Notes: generated by a model from the sequence alone, not told the origin. Counted from the stretch's first letter, positions 24,468 through 33,986 are shown. The stretch is 64,000 nucleotides of DNA from Flavobacterium sp. (GCA_014379405.1 JACMLU010000028.1:1-64000); one strand, 5' to 3'. Program-made: numbers and translations.

Positions 24468-25103
24468 TTAATTTTCGAAAGCGTAAACTAAAGTAAAATT
24501 GTCGAATTCTTCGAAGTAAATGGAGAATTGTTGTTTTATGTTTTCGAAATCAAGAATGGCAATGGTTTTTTCATCATCAAGTTCAAATGTATTGACTTGA
24601 ATGTGATCTTTGAAACTGATTCCTTTTTCGTTTCGGATTTTGAAAATGGCTTCTTTGGCTCCCCATTTTACAGTTAGTTTTCGGATATAATCTTCGGAAT
24701 CAAAACTTTTTAAGCGATTCAACTCCTTATCGTTTACAAATTTATCGGCGATGCGAATGATTTTTTCTCGTTGGAGTTCGATGTCGATTCCAACGGTCTC
24801 ATCACTGATAATAATGGCAGAAAAATAATTCGAATGGGTAATAGAAACGTGTTTTCCATCCAAAAAATAAGGTTTTCCGAATTCGTCATAATGCAAATCG
24901 AAATCAGTATAACCAGATAATTGCAACAACATTCGAACGCTTAAGAAAGCGCGTTGATGGATTTCAGACTTCATTTTGTTTAACCGAAGCTGGGTTTTTT
25001 CTTTTAAAAGCACTTTGCCCAATAATTCCTCTAGGGATTCGGTAATTTTCCAAACTAAGATTTGGGTTGAGGAATTATAGTTAATAGTTTTGTAAAGTGG
25101 CAT
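24468..25103 (-). CDS. 4'-phosphopantetheinyl transferase (Sfp/AcpT type)
   Basis: The enzyme moves the phosphopantetheine arm from CoA onto carrier proteins. The 211 residues hold HVSITHSNYFSAI, the magnesium-binding ETVGIDIELQ, and the KWGAKEAIFKI block that binds CoA. It heads the minus-strand group pcrB-pnuC-kinase-arfB. No polyketide or peptide synthetase lies near, so its carrier protein is encoded elsewhere. Confidence 0.92.
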   Translation of the reverse strand: MPLYKTINYNSSTQILVWKITESLEELLGKVLLKEKTQLRLNKMKSEIHQRAFLSVRMLLQLSGYTDFDLHYDEFGKPYFLDGKHVSITHSNYFSAIIISDETVGIDIELQREKIIRIADKFVNDKELNRLKSFDSEDYIRKLTVKWGAKEAIFKIRNEKGISFKDHIQVNTFELDDEKTIAILDFENIKQQFSIYFEEFDNFTLVYAFEN

Positions 25104-25118
25104 AGTGACAGCTGATTT

Positions 25119-25208
25119 CCTAGCCCTGATGGAAACGGCATCCTTTTATGGCGTCCCGATAGCTATCGGGAGCCATAAAAGATATAGTGTACAGCAGGAT
25201 TAGCTTCT
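25119..25208. repeat. Dispersed repeat, copy 2 (with central palindrome)
   Basis: The ends CCTAGCCCTGATGGAAACGG and ACAGCAGGATTAGC match copy 1 at 12646-12750. The middle is a strong hairpin, TCCTTTTATGGC ... GCCATAAAAGA, with a CCCGATAGCTATCGGG core at 25154-25169. It lies between divergent genes. Confidence 0.8.
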
Positions 25209-25299
25209 TAAAATAATTATTTCATTATAATTCAAAAGATTAGGGTATTAAACAATTCATAAATGTTCCCGAATGCTTTTTAAATAATAAGTTATTCCG

Positions 25300-25307
25300 T
25301 AAATTTG
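25300..25307 (+). promoter_or_regulatory. Bacteroidota -7 promoter box for ahcY
   Basis: TAAATTTG matches TAnnTTTG 32 bases before the ahcY start codon. A T-rich patch about 20 bases upstream can serve as the -33 element. Confidence 0.6.
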
Positions 25308-25338
25308 CAAAAAATTTTACAATACAAATATACTATAA

Positions 25339-26655
25339 ATGAGTACAACGACTATGCCTTATGTGGCTTTCAAAGTAAAAGACATTTCTCTAGCGGCTTG
25401 GGGAAGAAAAGAAATTGAATTAGCAGAAGCTGAAATGCCAGGTTTGATGGCGCTTCGTGCAGAATACAAAGACGAACAACCGCTTGCTGGTGCTCGTATT
25501 GCAGGATGTTTGCACATGACGATTCAAACTGCAGTTTTAATCGAAACTTTAATCGCTCTTGGAGCTGAAGTTACTTGGTCATCATGTAACATTTTCTCTA
25601 CTCAAGATCAAGCTGCTGCTGCAATTGCTGCTGCTGGAATCCAGGTTTATGCTTGGAAAGGTTTGAACGAGCCTGATTTCGACTGGTGTATTGAGCAAAC
25701 TTTATTCTTTGGCGAAGACAGAAAACCATTAAATATGATTCTAGACGACGGTGGAGATTTGACGAATATGGTTATTGACCGCTTCCCAGAATTGGTTGCT
25801 GGAATCAAAGGTTTGTCCGAAGAAACTACAACTGGAGTTCACAGATTATACGAAAGAGTAAAAGCGGGAACGTTGCCAATGCCTGCTATCAACGTGAATG
25901 ACTCGGTTACTAAATCGAAATTTGACAACAAATACGGTTGTAAAGAAAGTGCAGTTGATGCAGTTCGTCGTGCTACCGATATTATGCTTGCTGCAAAAAG
26001 AGTAATCGTTTGTGGTTATGGTGATGTTGGAAAAGGAACTGCTGCTTCTTTTAGAGGTGCTGGTTCTATTGTAACAGTAACTGAAATTGACCCGATTTGT
26101 GCGTTACAAGCTGCAATGGACGGTTTTGAAGTTAAAAAATTGGACACAGTTATCGCAACTGCCGATATTATTATTACAACTACTGGAAACAAAGACATCG
26201 TTTTGGGTTCTCATTTCGAAAAAATGAAAGACAAAACTATTGTTTGTAACATCGGACATTTTGATAACGAAATTGATATGGCTTGGTTGAACGAAAACCA
26301 CGGTGCATCAAAAATCGAAATCAAACCACAAGTAGACAAATATACAATCGCAGGAAAAGACATTATCATTTTGGCCGAAGGTCGTTTGGTAAACCTTGGT
26401 TGTGCTACAGGTCACCCAAGTTTTGTAATGAGTAACTCCTTTACTAACCAAACTCTAGCTCAAATCGAATTATGGAAAAACAGCGCGGCATACAACAATG
26501 ACGTGTATATGTTACCAAAACATTTGGACGAAAAAGTAGCTATGTTGCACTTGGCTAAACTAGGTGTTGAATTGGAAACTTTGCGTGTTGATCAAGCAGA
26601 TTATATTGGAGTTCCTATTGAAGGACCATTTAAACCAGAGTATTACAGATACTAA
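25339..26655 (+). CDS. ahcY: Adenosylhomocysteinase
   Basis: The enzyme splits S-adenosylhomocysteine to homocysteine and adenosine, which clears the inhibitor left by methyl transfer. The 438 residues show WSSCNIFSTQDQAAAA, the NAD-binding GYGDVGKGTAASFRGAGS, ILAEGRLVNLGCATGHPSFVMSNSF, and the C-terminal EGPFKPEYYRY whose Lys and Tyr complete the cofactor site. GC content and codon choice are higher than in neighbours, as expected for a highly expressed gene. It is monocistronic with its own promoter and terminator. Confidence 0.97.
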   Translation: MSTTTMPYVAFKVKDISLAAWGRKEIELAEAEMPGLMALRAEYKDEQPLAGARIAGCLHMTIQTAVLIETLIALGAEVTWSSCNIFSTQDQAAAAIAAAGIQVYAWKGLNEPDFDWCIEQTLFFGEDRKPLNMILDDGGDLTNMVIDRFPELVAGIKGLSEETTTGVHRLYERVKAGTLPMPAINVNDSVTKSKFDNKYGCKESAVDAVRRATDIMLAAKRVIVCGYGDVGKGTAASFRGAGSIVTVTEIDPICALQAAMDGFEVKKLDTVIATADIIITTTGNKDIVLGSHFEKMKDKTIVCNIGHFDNEIDMAWLNENHGASKIEIKPQVDKYTIAGKDIIILAEGRLVNLGCATGHPSFVMSNSFTNQTLAQIELWKNSAAYNNDVYMLPKHLDEKVAMLHLAKLGVELETLRVDQADYIGVPIEGPFKPEYYRY

Positions 26656-26677
26656 ATCTGGATTTAATGATATTTCA

Positions 26678-26711
26678 AACCCGACAGGTTTTAAAAACCT
26701 GTCGGGTTTTG
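26678..26711 (+). terminator. Palindromic terminator after ahcY (CCCGACAGGTTTT family)
   Basis: AACCCGACAGGTTTT and AAAACCTGTCGGGTT form a 15-base stem, with a T-rich tail on the plus strand. The same palindrome occurs at 62458-62488, so it is a dispersed repeat used here as a terminator. Confidence 0.85.
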
Positions 26712-26718
26712 TTTTTAG

Positions 26719-26747
26719 AAACCCTTGCAGCAATGTGAGGGTTTTTT
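26719..26747 (+). terminator. Second hairpin after ahcY
   Basis: AAACCCTTGC and GTGAGGGTTT pair imperfectly and are followed by seven T. It lies 16 bases before the next start codon. Confidence 0.55.
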
Positions 26748-26762
26748 TGATTATATTTGAAT

Positions 26763-27656
26763 ATGGATATAGAAAAAGCATTTGATTATCTTGAGAATTT
26801 TGAGAAAATAAAATTAACTCTAACCAACAGAGATAAAATTCTTGATTACAGTATTAACCAATTAAAAATATCTTATGATGTTTTTGGGTTTTTAAACACT
26901 TTAAAATTCAATAAGCTTTCTGAAAAAAAAGAAAGTTTATCTATCGAAGAAGCCATTATTAAGGCAAACATTGTCAGAATAACTCATTTTATTCACTCAA
27001 TAGTTATTTTGTCTGAAAATAAATCTACAAATATTGAAACTCTTCAAGTATTACAAAGAATACATTTTGAATCTTGCATTAACTTACTCTATATAACGAA
27101 AGAAACTACTACTTTAAAAATAAGAATTTCAAATTATATTAATAAAAGCCTTAAAGACTTAAGAGAAATATTAAATAAAGAGCTAAGGCCAAATGAATTA
27201 GATAAGGAAAGCGGTTTTAAAAATCCAATAATTGCAAATAGAATTGAAGGTTCTATCAATGAGGTTTTAAATAGAGTTGGCATTAAAGAAAATGAAATAA
27301 CAAATAATTCATCTTGGGGTAGTTTTAAATCGAGATACACAGATGTAATCACAGATAAAAATTTTTATAATTTATCTTATTCTTCAGCAAGTTCATCGGT
27401 TCACGGAAATTTTGATTTAGTTTTCAAATATTACACAAATGGAAATACAGAATCTGGATTTTCATTAAATAATTATCCTAAAAAAAATGATTTTAGAGTA
27501 ATTAGTGCTATCAATAGTTATAGTTTTATTCTTATGGTTCATTTAGTAAAAACCTATCTGTCAAAAGAAGACACCGATAAAATAAAATTTTTAATTAATA
27601 AATTAATTGACATTAATAAAGAATTAATTTCTCAGGATGAAGAATTTTTAATATGA
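26763..27656 (+). CDS. DUF5677-like hypothetical protein
   Basis: The 297-residue, very AT-rich gene encodes a mostly helical cytoplasmic protein. The arrangement of an ILSENKSTNIETLQVLQRIHFESC helix pair and a late SSSVHGNFDLV motif resembles DUF5677 and related proteins of unknown function; the match is from memory and loose. Codon use is poorer in GC than ahcY and the spacer is unusually short, so it may be a recent arrival. The ATG at 26763 is preferred over a TTG two codons upstream. Confidence 0.6.
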   Translation: MDIEKAFDYLENFEKIKLTLTNRDKILDYSINQLKISYDVFGFLNTLKFNKLSEKKESLSIEEAIIKANIVRITHFIHSIVILSENKSTNIETLQVLQRIHFESCINLLYITKETTTLKIRISNYINKSLKDLREILNKELRPNELDKESGFKNPIIANRIEGSINEVLNRVGIKENEITNNSSWGSFKSRYTDVITDKNFYNLSYSSASSSVHGNFDLVFKYYTNGNTESGFSLNNYPKKNDFRVISAINSYSFILMVHLVKTYLSKEDTDKIKFLINKLIDINKELISQDEEFLI

Positions 27657-27709
27657 CTTTGACATAATATTCACACCACAGTAACAAGTAATTCAACATA
27701 CAACATCAA

Positions 27710-27743
27710 AAGTCCTATTCTCCCAAAAGTCTAGGAGTTTTTT
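27710..27743 (+). terminator. Terminator after the DUF5677-like gene
   Basis: A short stem (GTCCTA / TAGGAG with mismatch) is followed by eight T. Its right arm, AAAAGTCTAGGAG, is the same as that of the terminator at 29550-29584. Confidence 0.55.
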
Positions 27744-27893
27744 TTATAAAAAAAAGATTACTAATTAAGATATTTTTATCTTCTTTTTTTTACAAAAAAA
27801 TAACTTTAGATTTGTTTCCTTTATTAAATTTCACCATCTTTACAATTGAAAACCATCACATTACATTTTTTAATACAAATTGCAAGATTTAGA

Positions 27894-29531
27894 ATGTCGC
27901 TCCCAGAAGCCCCCATTAGAATAATGACTATTAATTACAAACCTACATTACTTACCTCTGTAAGCCTGTTTACCATTATCTTGGCACTATCTGTTATTAC
28001 AGGATGGTTTTTTAATGTTGCTATATTACAATCAATCGTTCCGGGATTTATTTCTATGAAAATAAACACTGCCATTTGTTTTTTGTTTTCTGGAATACTC
28101 TTAATGTGCTTGAAAATGGGCAGATGGAATAATGGTTGTCGACTTATGGCATTTTTCATTTTAGCATTTGGAGTTGCCACTTTTTCGCAAAACATTTTCA
28201 ACTACAACTTGGGAATTGATCAATTATTAATAACCGATTATGACGCCATCAAAAATGGATTATCATATCCAGGTCGCCCTTCGCCAACTGCAGCTTTCTG
28301 TTTCAGCCTGTACGGCTTTGCATTACTGGGCATAACGTCACATAATTTGCGTTTAAAAAAACTAGCCCAATATAGCCTTCACCTCATCACGCTGATTTCT
28401 TTCATTGCTCTTTTAGGCTACTTGTTTTCTGTTGCCGCATTTTACAAACTTGCTTTTCTTACCAATATTGCTTTTCATACCGCGTTGGCTTTTTTTATGT
28501 TGTCAATTGCCACTTCTTTTATTCAAAAACACAGAGGGATTACCGGGATATTTACTGGAACCAATATCGGAAACCTTCTGGCTCGCAAGCTTTTTCCCAA
28601 AATAACAATCTCTATTATCCTACTCACTTTGTTGGAATTATATATAATTAGGCAACGAATGATATCGGAATATTTTGGAATAGTTCTTTTAGGCACTTCA
28701 TTCATTATTGTGACCTTGTATTTTATTGCCTCAACTTCACGACAACTAAACCGAATAGATATCAAAAGAATTAAAGCCGAAAATAAAATAATTAAAACCA
28801 ATAAAAATCTCGAAAAAATAGTACACGACCGCACTATTTATTTGACCAATCAAAATAAACAATTAGAAGATTTTACACATATTATTTCCCATAATCTCCG
28901 TGGCCCAGTCAGCAATTTAAATTCTCTTTTAGACTTCTACAAAGAAGGTAAAACTATAGAAGAAAAAGATGAAATGATGAAAATGTTGGAAAAAACAGTC
29001 AATAACATTGGAAATACTCTTAATGAATTATTGGAGGTTGTTTCCATAAGGCATCAATCCAAAAAAGATAGAGAAAAAGTTGATTTTGAAACCATTTTTT
29101 CTAAAATGACAGAAACATTCCAAGGACAGATTTTAAAATCAAAAGCCATCGTAACAGCTGATTTTTCAAGAGTTCCTCAAATGAAATACTCGTCAACCTA
29201 TTTGGAAAGCATTATGCAAAATCTGTTGAGTAATGCTTTGAAATACAGCTCACCAAAACGAAATCCCGTTATTCATTTTGAAACAAACATTTTCAACAAT
29301 AACTTTGTAATGACGGTAAGTGACAATGGTCTGGGGATTGATCTTTCTAAAAACAAATCACACATTTTTGGATTACATAAAACATTCCACAAACACCCCG
29401 AAGCAAAAGGAATCGGACTTTTCCTAACCAAAGCACAAGTAGAAGCTATGGGAGGAGAAATAAGCATTACCAGCAAACTAAACGAAGGCACTACCTTCAA
29501 AATAGTGTTTATTCAAAAACCTGTCAAATAG
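27894..29531 (+). CDS. Multi-pass membrane histidine kinase
   Basis: The first 290 residues hold about eight hydrophobic helices with no known ligand domain. They are followed by a short coiled coil (IKAENKIIKTNKNLEKIV), a HisKA-type segment with the phospho-accepting His in IISHNLRGPVSNL, and a HATPase domain with N box NLLSNALKYS, DNGLGID and GIGLFLTKAQVEAMGG. The ISHNLRGP style is common in flavobacterial kinases. The frame is open to a TTG at 27846; the ATG at 27894 (or 27924) is more likely. No response regulator is adjacent, so the pathway is unknown. Confidence 0.87.
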   Translation: MSLPEAPIRIMTINYKPTLLTSVSLFTIILALSVITGWFFNVAILQSIVPGFISMKINTAICFLFSGILLMCLKMGRWNNGCRLMAFFILAFGVATFSQNIFNYNLGIDQLLITDYDAIKNGLSYPGRPSPTAAFCFSLYGFALLGITSHNLRLKKLAQYSLHLITLISFIALLGYLFSVAAFYKLAFLTNIAFHTALAFFMLSIATSFIQKHRGITGIFTGTNIGNLLARKLFPKITISIILLTLLELYIIRQRMISEYFGIVLLGTSFIIVTLYFIASTSRQLNRIDIKRIKAENKIIKTNKNLEKIVHDRTIYLTNQNKQLEDFTHIISHNLRGPVSNLNSLLDFYKEGKTIEEKDEMMKMLEKTVNNIGNTLNELLEVVSIRHQSKKDREKVDFETIFSKMTETFQGQILKSKAIVTADFSRVPQMKYSSTYLESIMQNLLSNALKYSSPKRNPVIHFETNIFNNNFVMTVSDNGLGIDLSKNKSHIFGLHKTFHKHPEAKGIGLFLTKAQVEAMGGEISITSKLNEGTTFKIVFIQKPVK

Positions 29532-29549
29532 ATCTATAAATACAATCAA

Positions 29550-29584
29550 AACTCCTAACTTTTTAAAAGTCTAGGAGCTTTTTT
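29550..29584 (+). terminator. Intrinsic terminator after the histidine kinase
   Basis: AACTCCTA-ACTTTT and AAAAGT-CTAGGAG pair with a one-base bulge, followed by a six-T run. Confidence 0.8.
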
Positions 29585-29765
29585 ACACAAATACTTTAAG
29601 CCTTCAATTTTATCGTTAGTTGCTTTTTCAAATTAGTTGACGTTTTATCTAAAAAGAAATATTCAACTGCATCGTACAATAATTATATAACTATCTTTCA
29701 AAATAATATAAAAAGAATAACAAAATCTCCACTTAACTTAGTAAGTATTTAAAAATTAAATAATT

Positions 29766-31037
29766 ATGAAAAAAAATATCCTTTTATTCATATTGCCATT
29801 TTTTTGTATAGCACAAAGTACAATCAAGATTGATTCGCTGGGAGCTCCCACCAAGTCTTACGGTAATTTTTCTAAAGTAATTGGATGGAAAGACGGTCAA
29901 ACCCCTATAGCACCTCCTGGATTTAAGGTGACAAAATATGCAGATGGTTTTAAAAATCCTCGTTGGATGTATGTAACTCCAAATGGTGATGTGCTGGTTG
30001 CCCAAAGTAATTCCAATTACAGCCTACTCAAACAAATTGGAGCTACATTGAAAGGAGTATGGAGATCCAACAATTTAAAACATAGTGCCAATATTATTAC
30101 CTTACTTCAAGACAGCAATAAAGACGGTATTCCCGATTTGAGGGAAACTTTTCTTACCAAGGATAACGGACTCAATCAGCCATTCGGAATGTTAGTAATT
30201 GGTAACTGGTTTTATGTCGCCAATACAAATGCGATATTGCGTTTTCCCTATAAAGCTGGCCAAACAAAAATAACGGGCAAGGGAGAAAAGATTGTCGATC
30301 TTCCGGCAGGGAAGCACAACAGACACTGGTCTAGAAATATTATTGCCAATAGCGACAACTCTAAAATTTATATTGCCGTGGGTTCTGGGTCAAACATAGC
30401 CGAAAACGGAATTGAAAACGAGCTGCTTCGCGCCAATATATTAGAAGTAAATCCCGACGGTTCCGATTTACGGGTTTTTGCAGCAGGACTCCGCAATCCT
30501 GTTGGAATGGGTTGGGCTCCTGGAACTAAAACACTTTGGACAGCAGTAAACGAACGTGATGGATTGGGAGAAAACCTCGTTCCCGACTATCTGACTTCAG
30601 TTAAAGAAAATGGTTTTTATGGTTGGCCGTACGCCTATTTTGGACAGCACGAAGATATAAGAGTAAAGGAAATGAAACCCGAATTGGTAAAAAAAACCTT
30701 GGTTCCTGACTTTGCGCTTGGTTCACATACAGCTTCGCTTGGTCTTGCATTTTACACCGGAACGTCTTTTCCTGAAAAGTACAGAAATGGCGCTTTTATA
30801 GCACAACATGGCTCCTGGAATCGGAAAATAATTTCCGGTTATCGCGTGATTTTCGTCCCTTTTAAAAATGGAAAACCTTCAGGCAAATCAGAAGACTTTC
30901 TAACTGGTTTCATTGTTGATCCAGATAAAGACATCGTCCGTGGAAGACCTGTTGGCGTAATTGTAATGCCTGATGGAGATTTGTTAATTACAGACGACAA
31001 AACAAACACGATTTGGCGGGTAAGTGCCACAAAATAA
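29766..31037 (+). CDS. Secreted sorbosone/PQQ-type sugar dehydrogenase
   Basis: A signal peptide (to FCIAQ) leads into a six-bladed propeller of the glucose/sorbosone dehydrogenase family. Visible blocks are GFKNPRWMYVTPNGDVLVAQ early on, DGIPDL, NRHWSRNIIA, GLRNPVGMGW, NGFYGWPYAYFG, AQHGSWNRK and RGRPVGVIVMPDGDLLITDD. Family members oxidise sugars in the periplasm using PQQ or a related quinone; electron acceptor and substrate are not known here. It is preceded by a 230-base spacer with no other feature than the terminator at 29550. Confidence 0.87.
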   Translation: MKKNILLFILPFFCIAQSTIKIDSLGAPTKSYGNFSKVIGWKDGQTPIAPPGFKVTKYADGFKNPRWMYVTPNGDVLVAQSNSNYSLLKQIGATLKGVWRSNNLKHSANIITLLQDSNKDGIPDLRETFLTKDNGLNQPFGMLVIGNWFYVANTNAILRFPYKAGQTKITGKGEKIVDLPAGKHNRHWSRNIIANSDNSKIYIAVGSGSNIAENGIENELLRANILEVNPDGSDLRVFAAGLRNPVGMGWAPGTKTLWTAVNERDGLGENLVPDYLTSVKENGFYGWPYAYFGQHEDIRVKEMKPELVKKTLVPDFALGSHTASLGLAFYTGTSFPEKYRNGAFIAQHGSWNRKIISGYRVIFVPFKNGKPSGKSEDFLTGFIVDPDKDIVRGRPVGVIVMPDGDLLITDDKTNTIWRVSATK

Positions 31038-31202
31038 AAGAATAAAAAAACCAGAAACAGATTACATTTTAGAACTATCTCCTTGGTTTTCTTAAACTAT
31101 TTATGCCATAAATCTTTGCTTTAAAATAAAAATCATACTTTCGGTATAAATCTTTTATATCCGAAGATCATAATTTGACGCCATTAACCTAAACCACCAC
31201 TA

Positions 31203-31730
31203 TTGAAAAAAATACTTATAATTTCATTTATTTTATGCAGTATCATTACTAAGGCTCAAACGTTTAAAGCTGGTATTCGCATACAGAAAACACAACAGAT
31301 GTATTGGGAAAATGGAATTTCAGCCCAATATTCTTTTGCCAAATTTAAACCCAACCAATTTTTTATTGGGTTTGATTATGTTACGTCCAGATTAGGATCT
31401 GCCTATAATTCGAACGCCATCAAACAAGACAATTACCTGTTTTCTGGCAGTTGGTTATTCAACAAAAGCAAGCCTTATCATTTTGTAACCCGATTAAATA
31501 TGGGTTACTTTTATTCGGATTTAGAAGAAGATATCTTCAAAGAAATTCCAAATACTTCCTTTCTTTTGGCGCCTGAATTAGGCTTTAACTATGATTTCAA
31601 AAAAGTCCCAATCTCGTTAAATTTGGGTACTGGATTTTATATCATTACTGCAAAAGAGGGCTACTCGCCAGGAACTTTGCAACCTTTATACTTTCATTTT
31701 GACATTTATTACACGCTATTTAAAAAATAA
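31203..31730 (+). CDS. Small outer-membrane beta-barrel-like protein
   Basis: The 175 residues start with a clear signal peptide (MKKILIISFILCSIITKAQ) that only fits if translation begins at the TTG at 31203; no ATG precedes the leader. The mature part has alternating strands ending in an aromatic residue pattern, FHFDIYYTLFKK, typical of small outer-membrane barrels. No family is recognised. It ends 5 bases before the next lipoprotein gene, so the two are probably co-transcribed. Confidence 0.72.
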   Translation: MKKILIISFILCSIITKAQTFKAGIRIQKTQQMYWENGISAQYSFAKFKPNQFFIGFDYVTSRLGSAYNSNAIKQDNYLFSGSWLFNKSKPYHFVTRLNMGYFYSDLEEDIFKEIPNTSFLLAPELGFNYDFKKVPISLNLGTGFYIITAKEGYSPGTLQPLYFHFDIYYTLFKK

Positions 31731-31735
31731 ACCTA

Positions 31736-32665
31736 ATGAATAAATTAAGCTTCCTTCTATTAGTCTTGATTACAATAGTATTCAATTCGTGTAGTGATCC
31801 AAAAATCACAGATGATTTGCTCGATGGCAATGTCATCTTTGAACCTTCATTATATAATCCTGAGCAATTTTTAGTATCGGCAAAATATCCTGCGCCAACT
31901 CCTCTAGATTTAAGCAAGCATATTATACTTGTAATTCATGGCTATTCGGCAACCACTTTCGAATGGCAAGAATTTAAAGATTGGTCTAATGAATCTACTT
32001 ATAGAATATCACAAGTTTTACTGGACGGACATGGTAAAGATTACAACTCTTTTAAAGCATCACAATGGGAAGACTGGCGTTCTGCCATTACTGACGAATA
32101 CGAAAAATTAATAGCAATGGGCTACACTAAAATCAGCATTGCTGGTTCATCAACTGGAGGAACCCTGATTCTGGAATTAGTAAAATCGGGCTATTTTAAT
32201 TCTCATCTACCTCCTAAAAATTTATTTTTAATCGATCCAATTGTCGTCCCTACAAGTAAACTACAATCCATTACAAGTATTGTTGGCCCAATGTTGGTTT
32301 ACGTTGAATCAGACCAGAGTACACAAGAAAATAAATATTGGTATCGATTTAGACCTTATGAAACAATTAACGAGCTGAATGATGTAATGAAAACAGTGCG
32401 GAAAGGCCTAGAAGACGGAATGACACTTCCACCCGGGACTTATTTGAAAGCATTTCATTCGTTACACGATCCCGTTGCAAGCACCACAAGTACTGTCCTA
32501 ATCTACAAAGGCTTGAAAACAAGTACAGGAACTCATATTGATGTTCAATTAATGGATTCCGACATCCATGTTTTTACAAGATTGAACCTGCGTTCCAACG
32601 TTACAGCTTTACAACACGCCAACCAACTTGATGCGTTTAACCAAATAGTGAATAAGCTAAATTAA
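31736..32665 (+). CDS. Lipoprotein alpha/beta hydrolase (esterase-like)
   Basis: The lipobox FNSC (Cys at residue 19) anchors the protein in a membrane. The rest is an alpha/beta hydrolase: LVIHGYSATTFEW with the oxyanion region, nucleophile elbow GSSTGG near residue 143, Asp in HDPVAS and His in DIHVF near the C terminus. Carboxylesterases of this type hydrolyse short acyl esters; the natural substrate is unknown. Position next to the sugar dehydrogenase and small barrel protein suggests an envelope role. Confidence 0.85.
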   Translation: MNKLSFLLLVLITIVFNSCSDPKITDDLLDGNVIFEPSLYNPEQFLVSAKYPAPTPLDLSKHIILVIHGYSATTFEWQEFKDWSNESTYRISQVLLDGHGKDYNSFKASQWEDWRSAITDEYEKLIAMGYTKISIAGSSTGGTLILELVKSGYFNSHLPPKNLFLIDPIVVPTSKLQSITSIVGPMLVYVESDQSTQENKYWYRFRPYETINELNDVMKTVRKGLEDGMTLPPGTYLKAFHSLHDPVASTTSTVLIYKGLKTSTGTHIDVQLMDSDIHVFTRLNLRSNVTALQHANQLDAFNQIVNKLN

Positions 32666-32732
32666 TTTATCACCTCTTTCCTATCAAAAAAACAACTAAA
32701 TCAACACTTATTATTAAAAGTGTAGTATTTAC

Positions 32733-32752
32733 ACGTAATCGATTGCGCAATC
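32733..32752 (+). promoter_or_regulatory. Candidate operator before the CoA-transferase operon
   Basis: ACGTAATCGATTGCGC (32733-32748) is a purine/pyrimidine-consistent palindrome around AATCGATT. It overlaps a perfect 12-base palindrome, GATTGCGCAATC (32741-32752). The CG-centred form is typical of LacI-type operators. It lies about 20 bases upstream of the -7 box, over the presumed -33 region, which suits repression. No regulator gene lies nearby. Confidence 0.4.
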
Positions 32753-32764
32753 CAATCTTATTTT

Positions 32765-32772
32765 TATATTTG
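32765..32772 (+). promoter_or_regulatory. Bacteroidota -7 promoter box of the catabolic operon
   Basis: TATATTTG matches TAnnTTTG and is 66 bases before the first gene of the operon. Confidence 0.55.
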
Positions 32773-32837
32773 TAATTGACATTTTGGCGTTATACTATTA
32801 CAACTAACGTCATCAACACTAATTACAAGAAAATAAA

Positions 32838-33986
32838 ATGAAAAAACTGAAAGGGATTACGTGGAATCACACTAGAGGTTTATTGCCAATGGTTGCGACA
32901 TCTCAACGTTTTACGGAGCTGAATCCAGGAATCGAGATTAGTTGGGAGAAAAGAAGTTTACAAGAATTTGCCGATGCTTCCATCGAAGATTTAGCTAAAA
33001 GATTTGACTTGTTGGTTATCGACCATCCATGGACGGGTTTTGGTGCTCACACCAATGCCATTCTTCCTTTATCCGATTACCTTTCTCCGGAATATATCAA
33101 AGACCAAGAAATAAATACCGTTGGACGTTCATACGGAAGTTATGTTTTTAGCGATAAATTATGGGCATTACCAATCGATGCGGCAACTCCAGTAGCTTCG
33201 GCTCGATTGGACATTTTGGATAAACAGGGTTTAAAAGTTCCTCAAACTTATGACGATTTATTGGCTTTGGCCAAAAAAGGATTGGTCGCTTTCGCCGGAA
33301 TTCCCGTGGATGTATTAATGAGTTTCTATATGTATTGTTGTAGTCTGGGCGAAGCTCCTTTTCAATCCGAAGAAAAAGCAGTTTCGGTAGAAACAGGAAC
33401 AAAAGCCTTGCAAATGTTCCGAATATTGGCGCAATTAATTGATCCAGCCAATTTCAATAGAAATCCAATTCAAGTGTATGAAGCGATGGTCAACTCGGAC
33501 GAAATTGCCTACTGCCCTTTTGCTTATGGCTATTCCAATTATTCAAGAATTGGCTACAGCAAAAATTTGCTTCATTTTTATGATTTGGTACGTTTGAATG
33601 ACCAACCGATGATTAGCTCTTTGGGCGGAACAGGTTTGGCGGTTTCTTCTTTTAGTCTGCACATTCCCGAAGCCATAAAATATGCCGAATTCACGGGTTC
33701 ATCCCAAGTGCAACAAAATATATTTGCCGATAATGGCGGACAACCGGGACATTTGCAAGCTTGGAAAAGCGATCGAATCAACGGAATCACACACGATTAT
33801 TTCAAAAACACCTTGCCAGCCTTGGAAAGAGCTTTCTTGCGTCCAAGATATTCGGGACATATGTATTTTCAGGATCACGCCGGCGACGTTGTTCGGGATT
33901 ATTTGATGAATGGCGGTAACGAAGAAACAGTCTTAACAGAATTGGATGCACTTTACGCGAAGTCTTTAAACTTGCAAGCGAAATGA
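32838..33986 (+). CDS. Solute-binding-protein homologue 1 without signal peptide
   Basis: The 382 residues have the outline of family-1 extracellular solute-binding proteins of ABC importers: GITWNHTRGLLPMVATSQRF at the start, DLLVIDHPW, a LWALPIDAATP hinge segment, VPQTYDDLLALA. There is no signal peptide or lipobox, and no ABC permease or ATPase gene is nearby, so it should be cytoplasmic. The stop overlaps the next start (ATGA), coupling it to a class III CoA-transferase. A role as a substrate-binding partner or enzyme is inference; an intracellular function for this fold is unusual. Confidence 0.82.
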   Translation: MKKLKGITWNHTRGLLPMVATSQRFTELNPGIEISWEKRSLQEFADASIEDLAKRFDLLVIDHPWTGFGAHTNAILPLSDYLSPEYIKDQEINTVGRSYGSYVFSDKLWALPIDAATPVASARLDILDKQGLKVPQTYDDLLALAKKGLVAFAGIPVDVLMSFYMYCCSLGEAPFQSEEKAVSVETGTKALQMFRILAQLIDPANFNRNPIQVYEAMVNSDEIAYCPFAYGYSNYSRIGYSKNLLHFYDLVRLNDQPMISSLGGTGLAVSSFSLHIPEAIKYAEFTGSSQVQQNIFADNGGQPGHLQAWKSDRINGITHDYFKNTLPALERAFLRPRYSGHMYFQDHAGDVVRDYLMNGGNEETVLTELDALYAKSLNLQAK

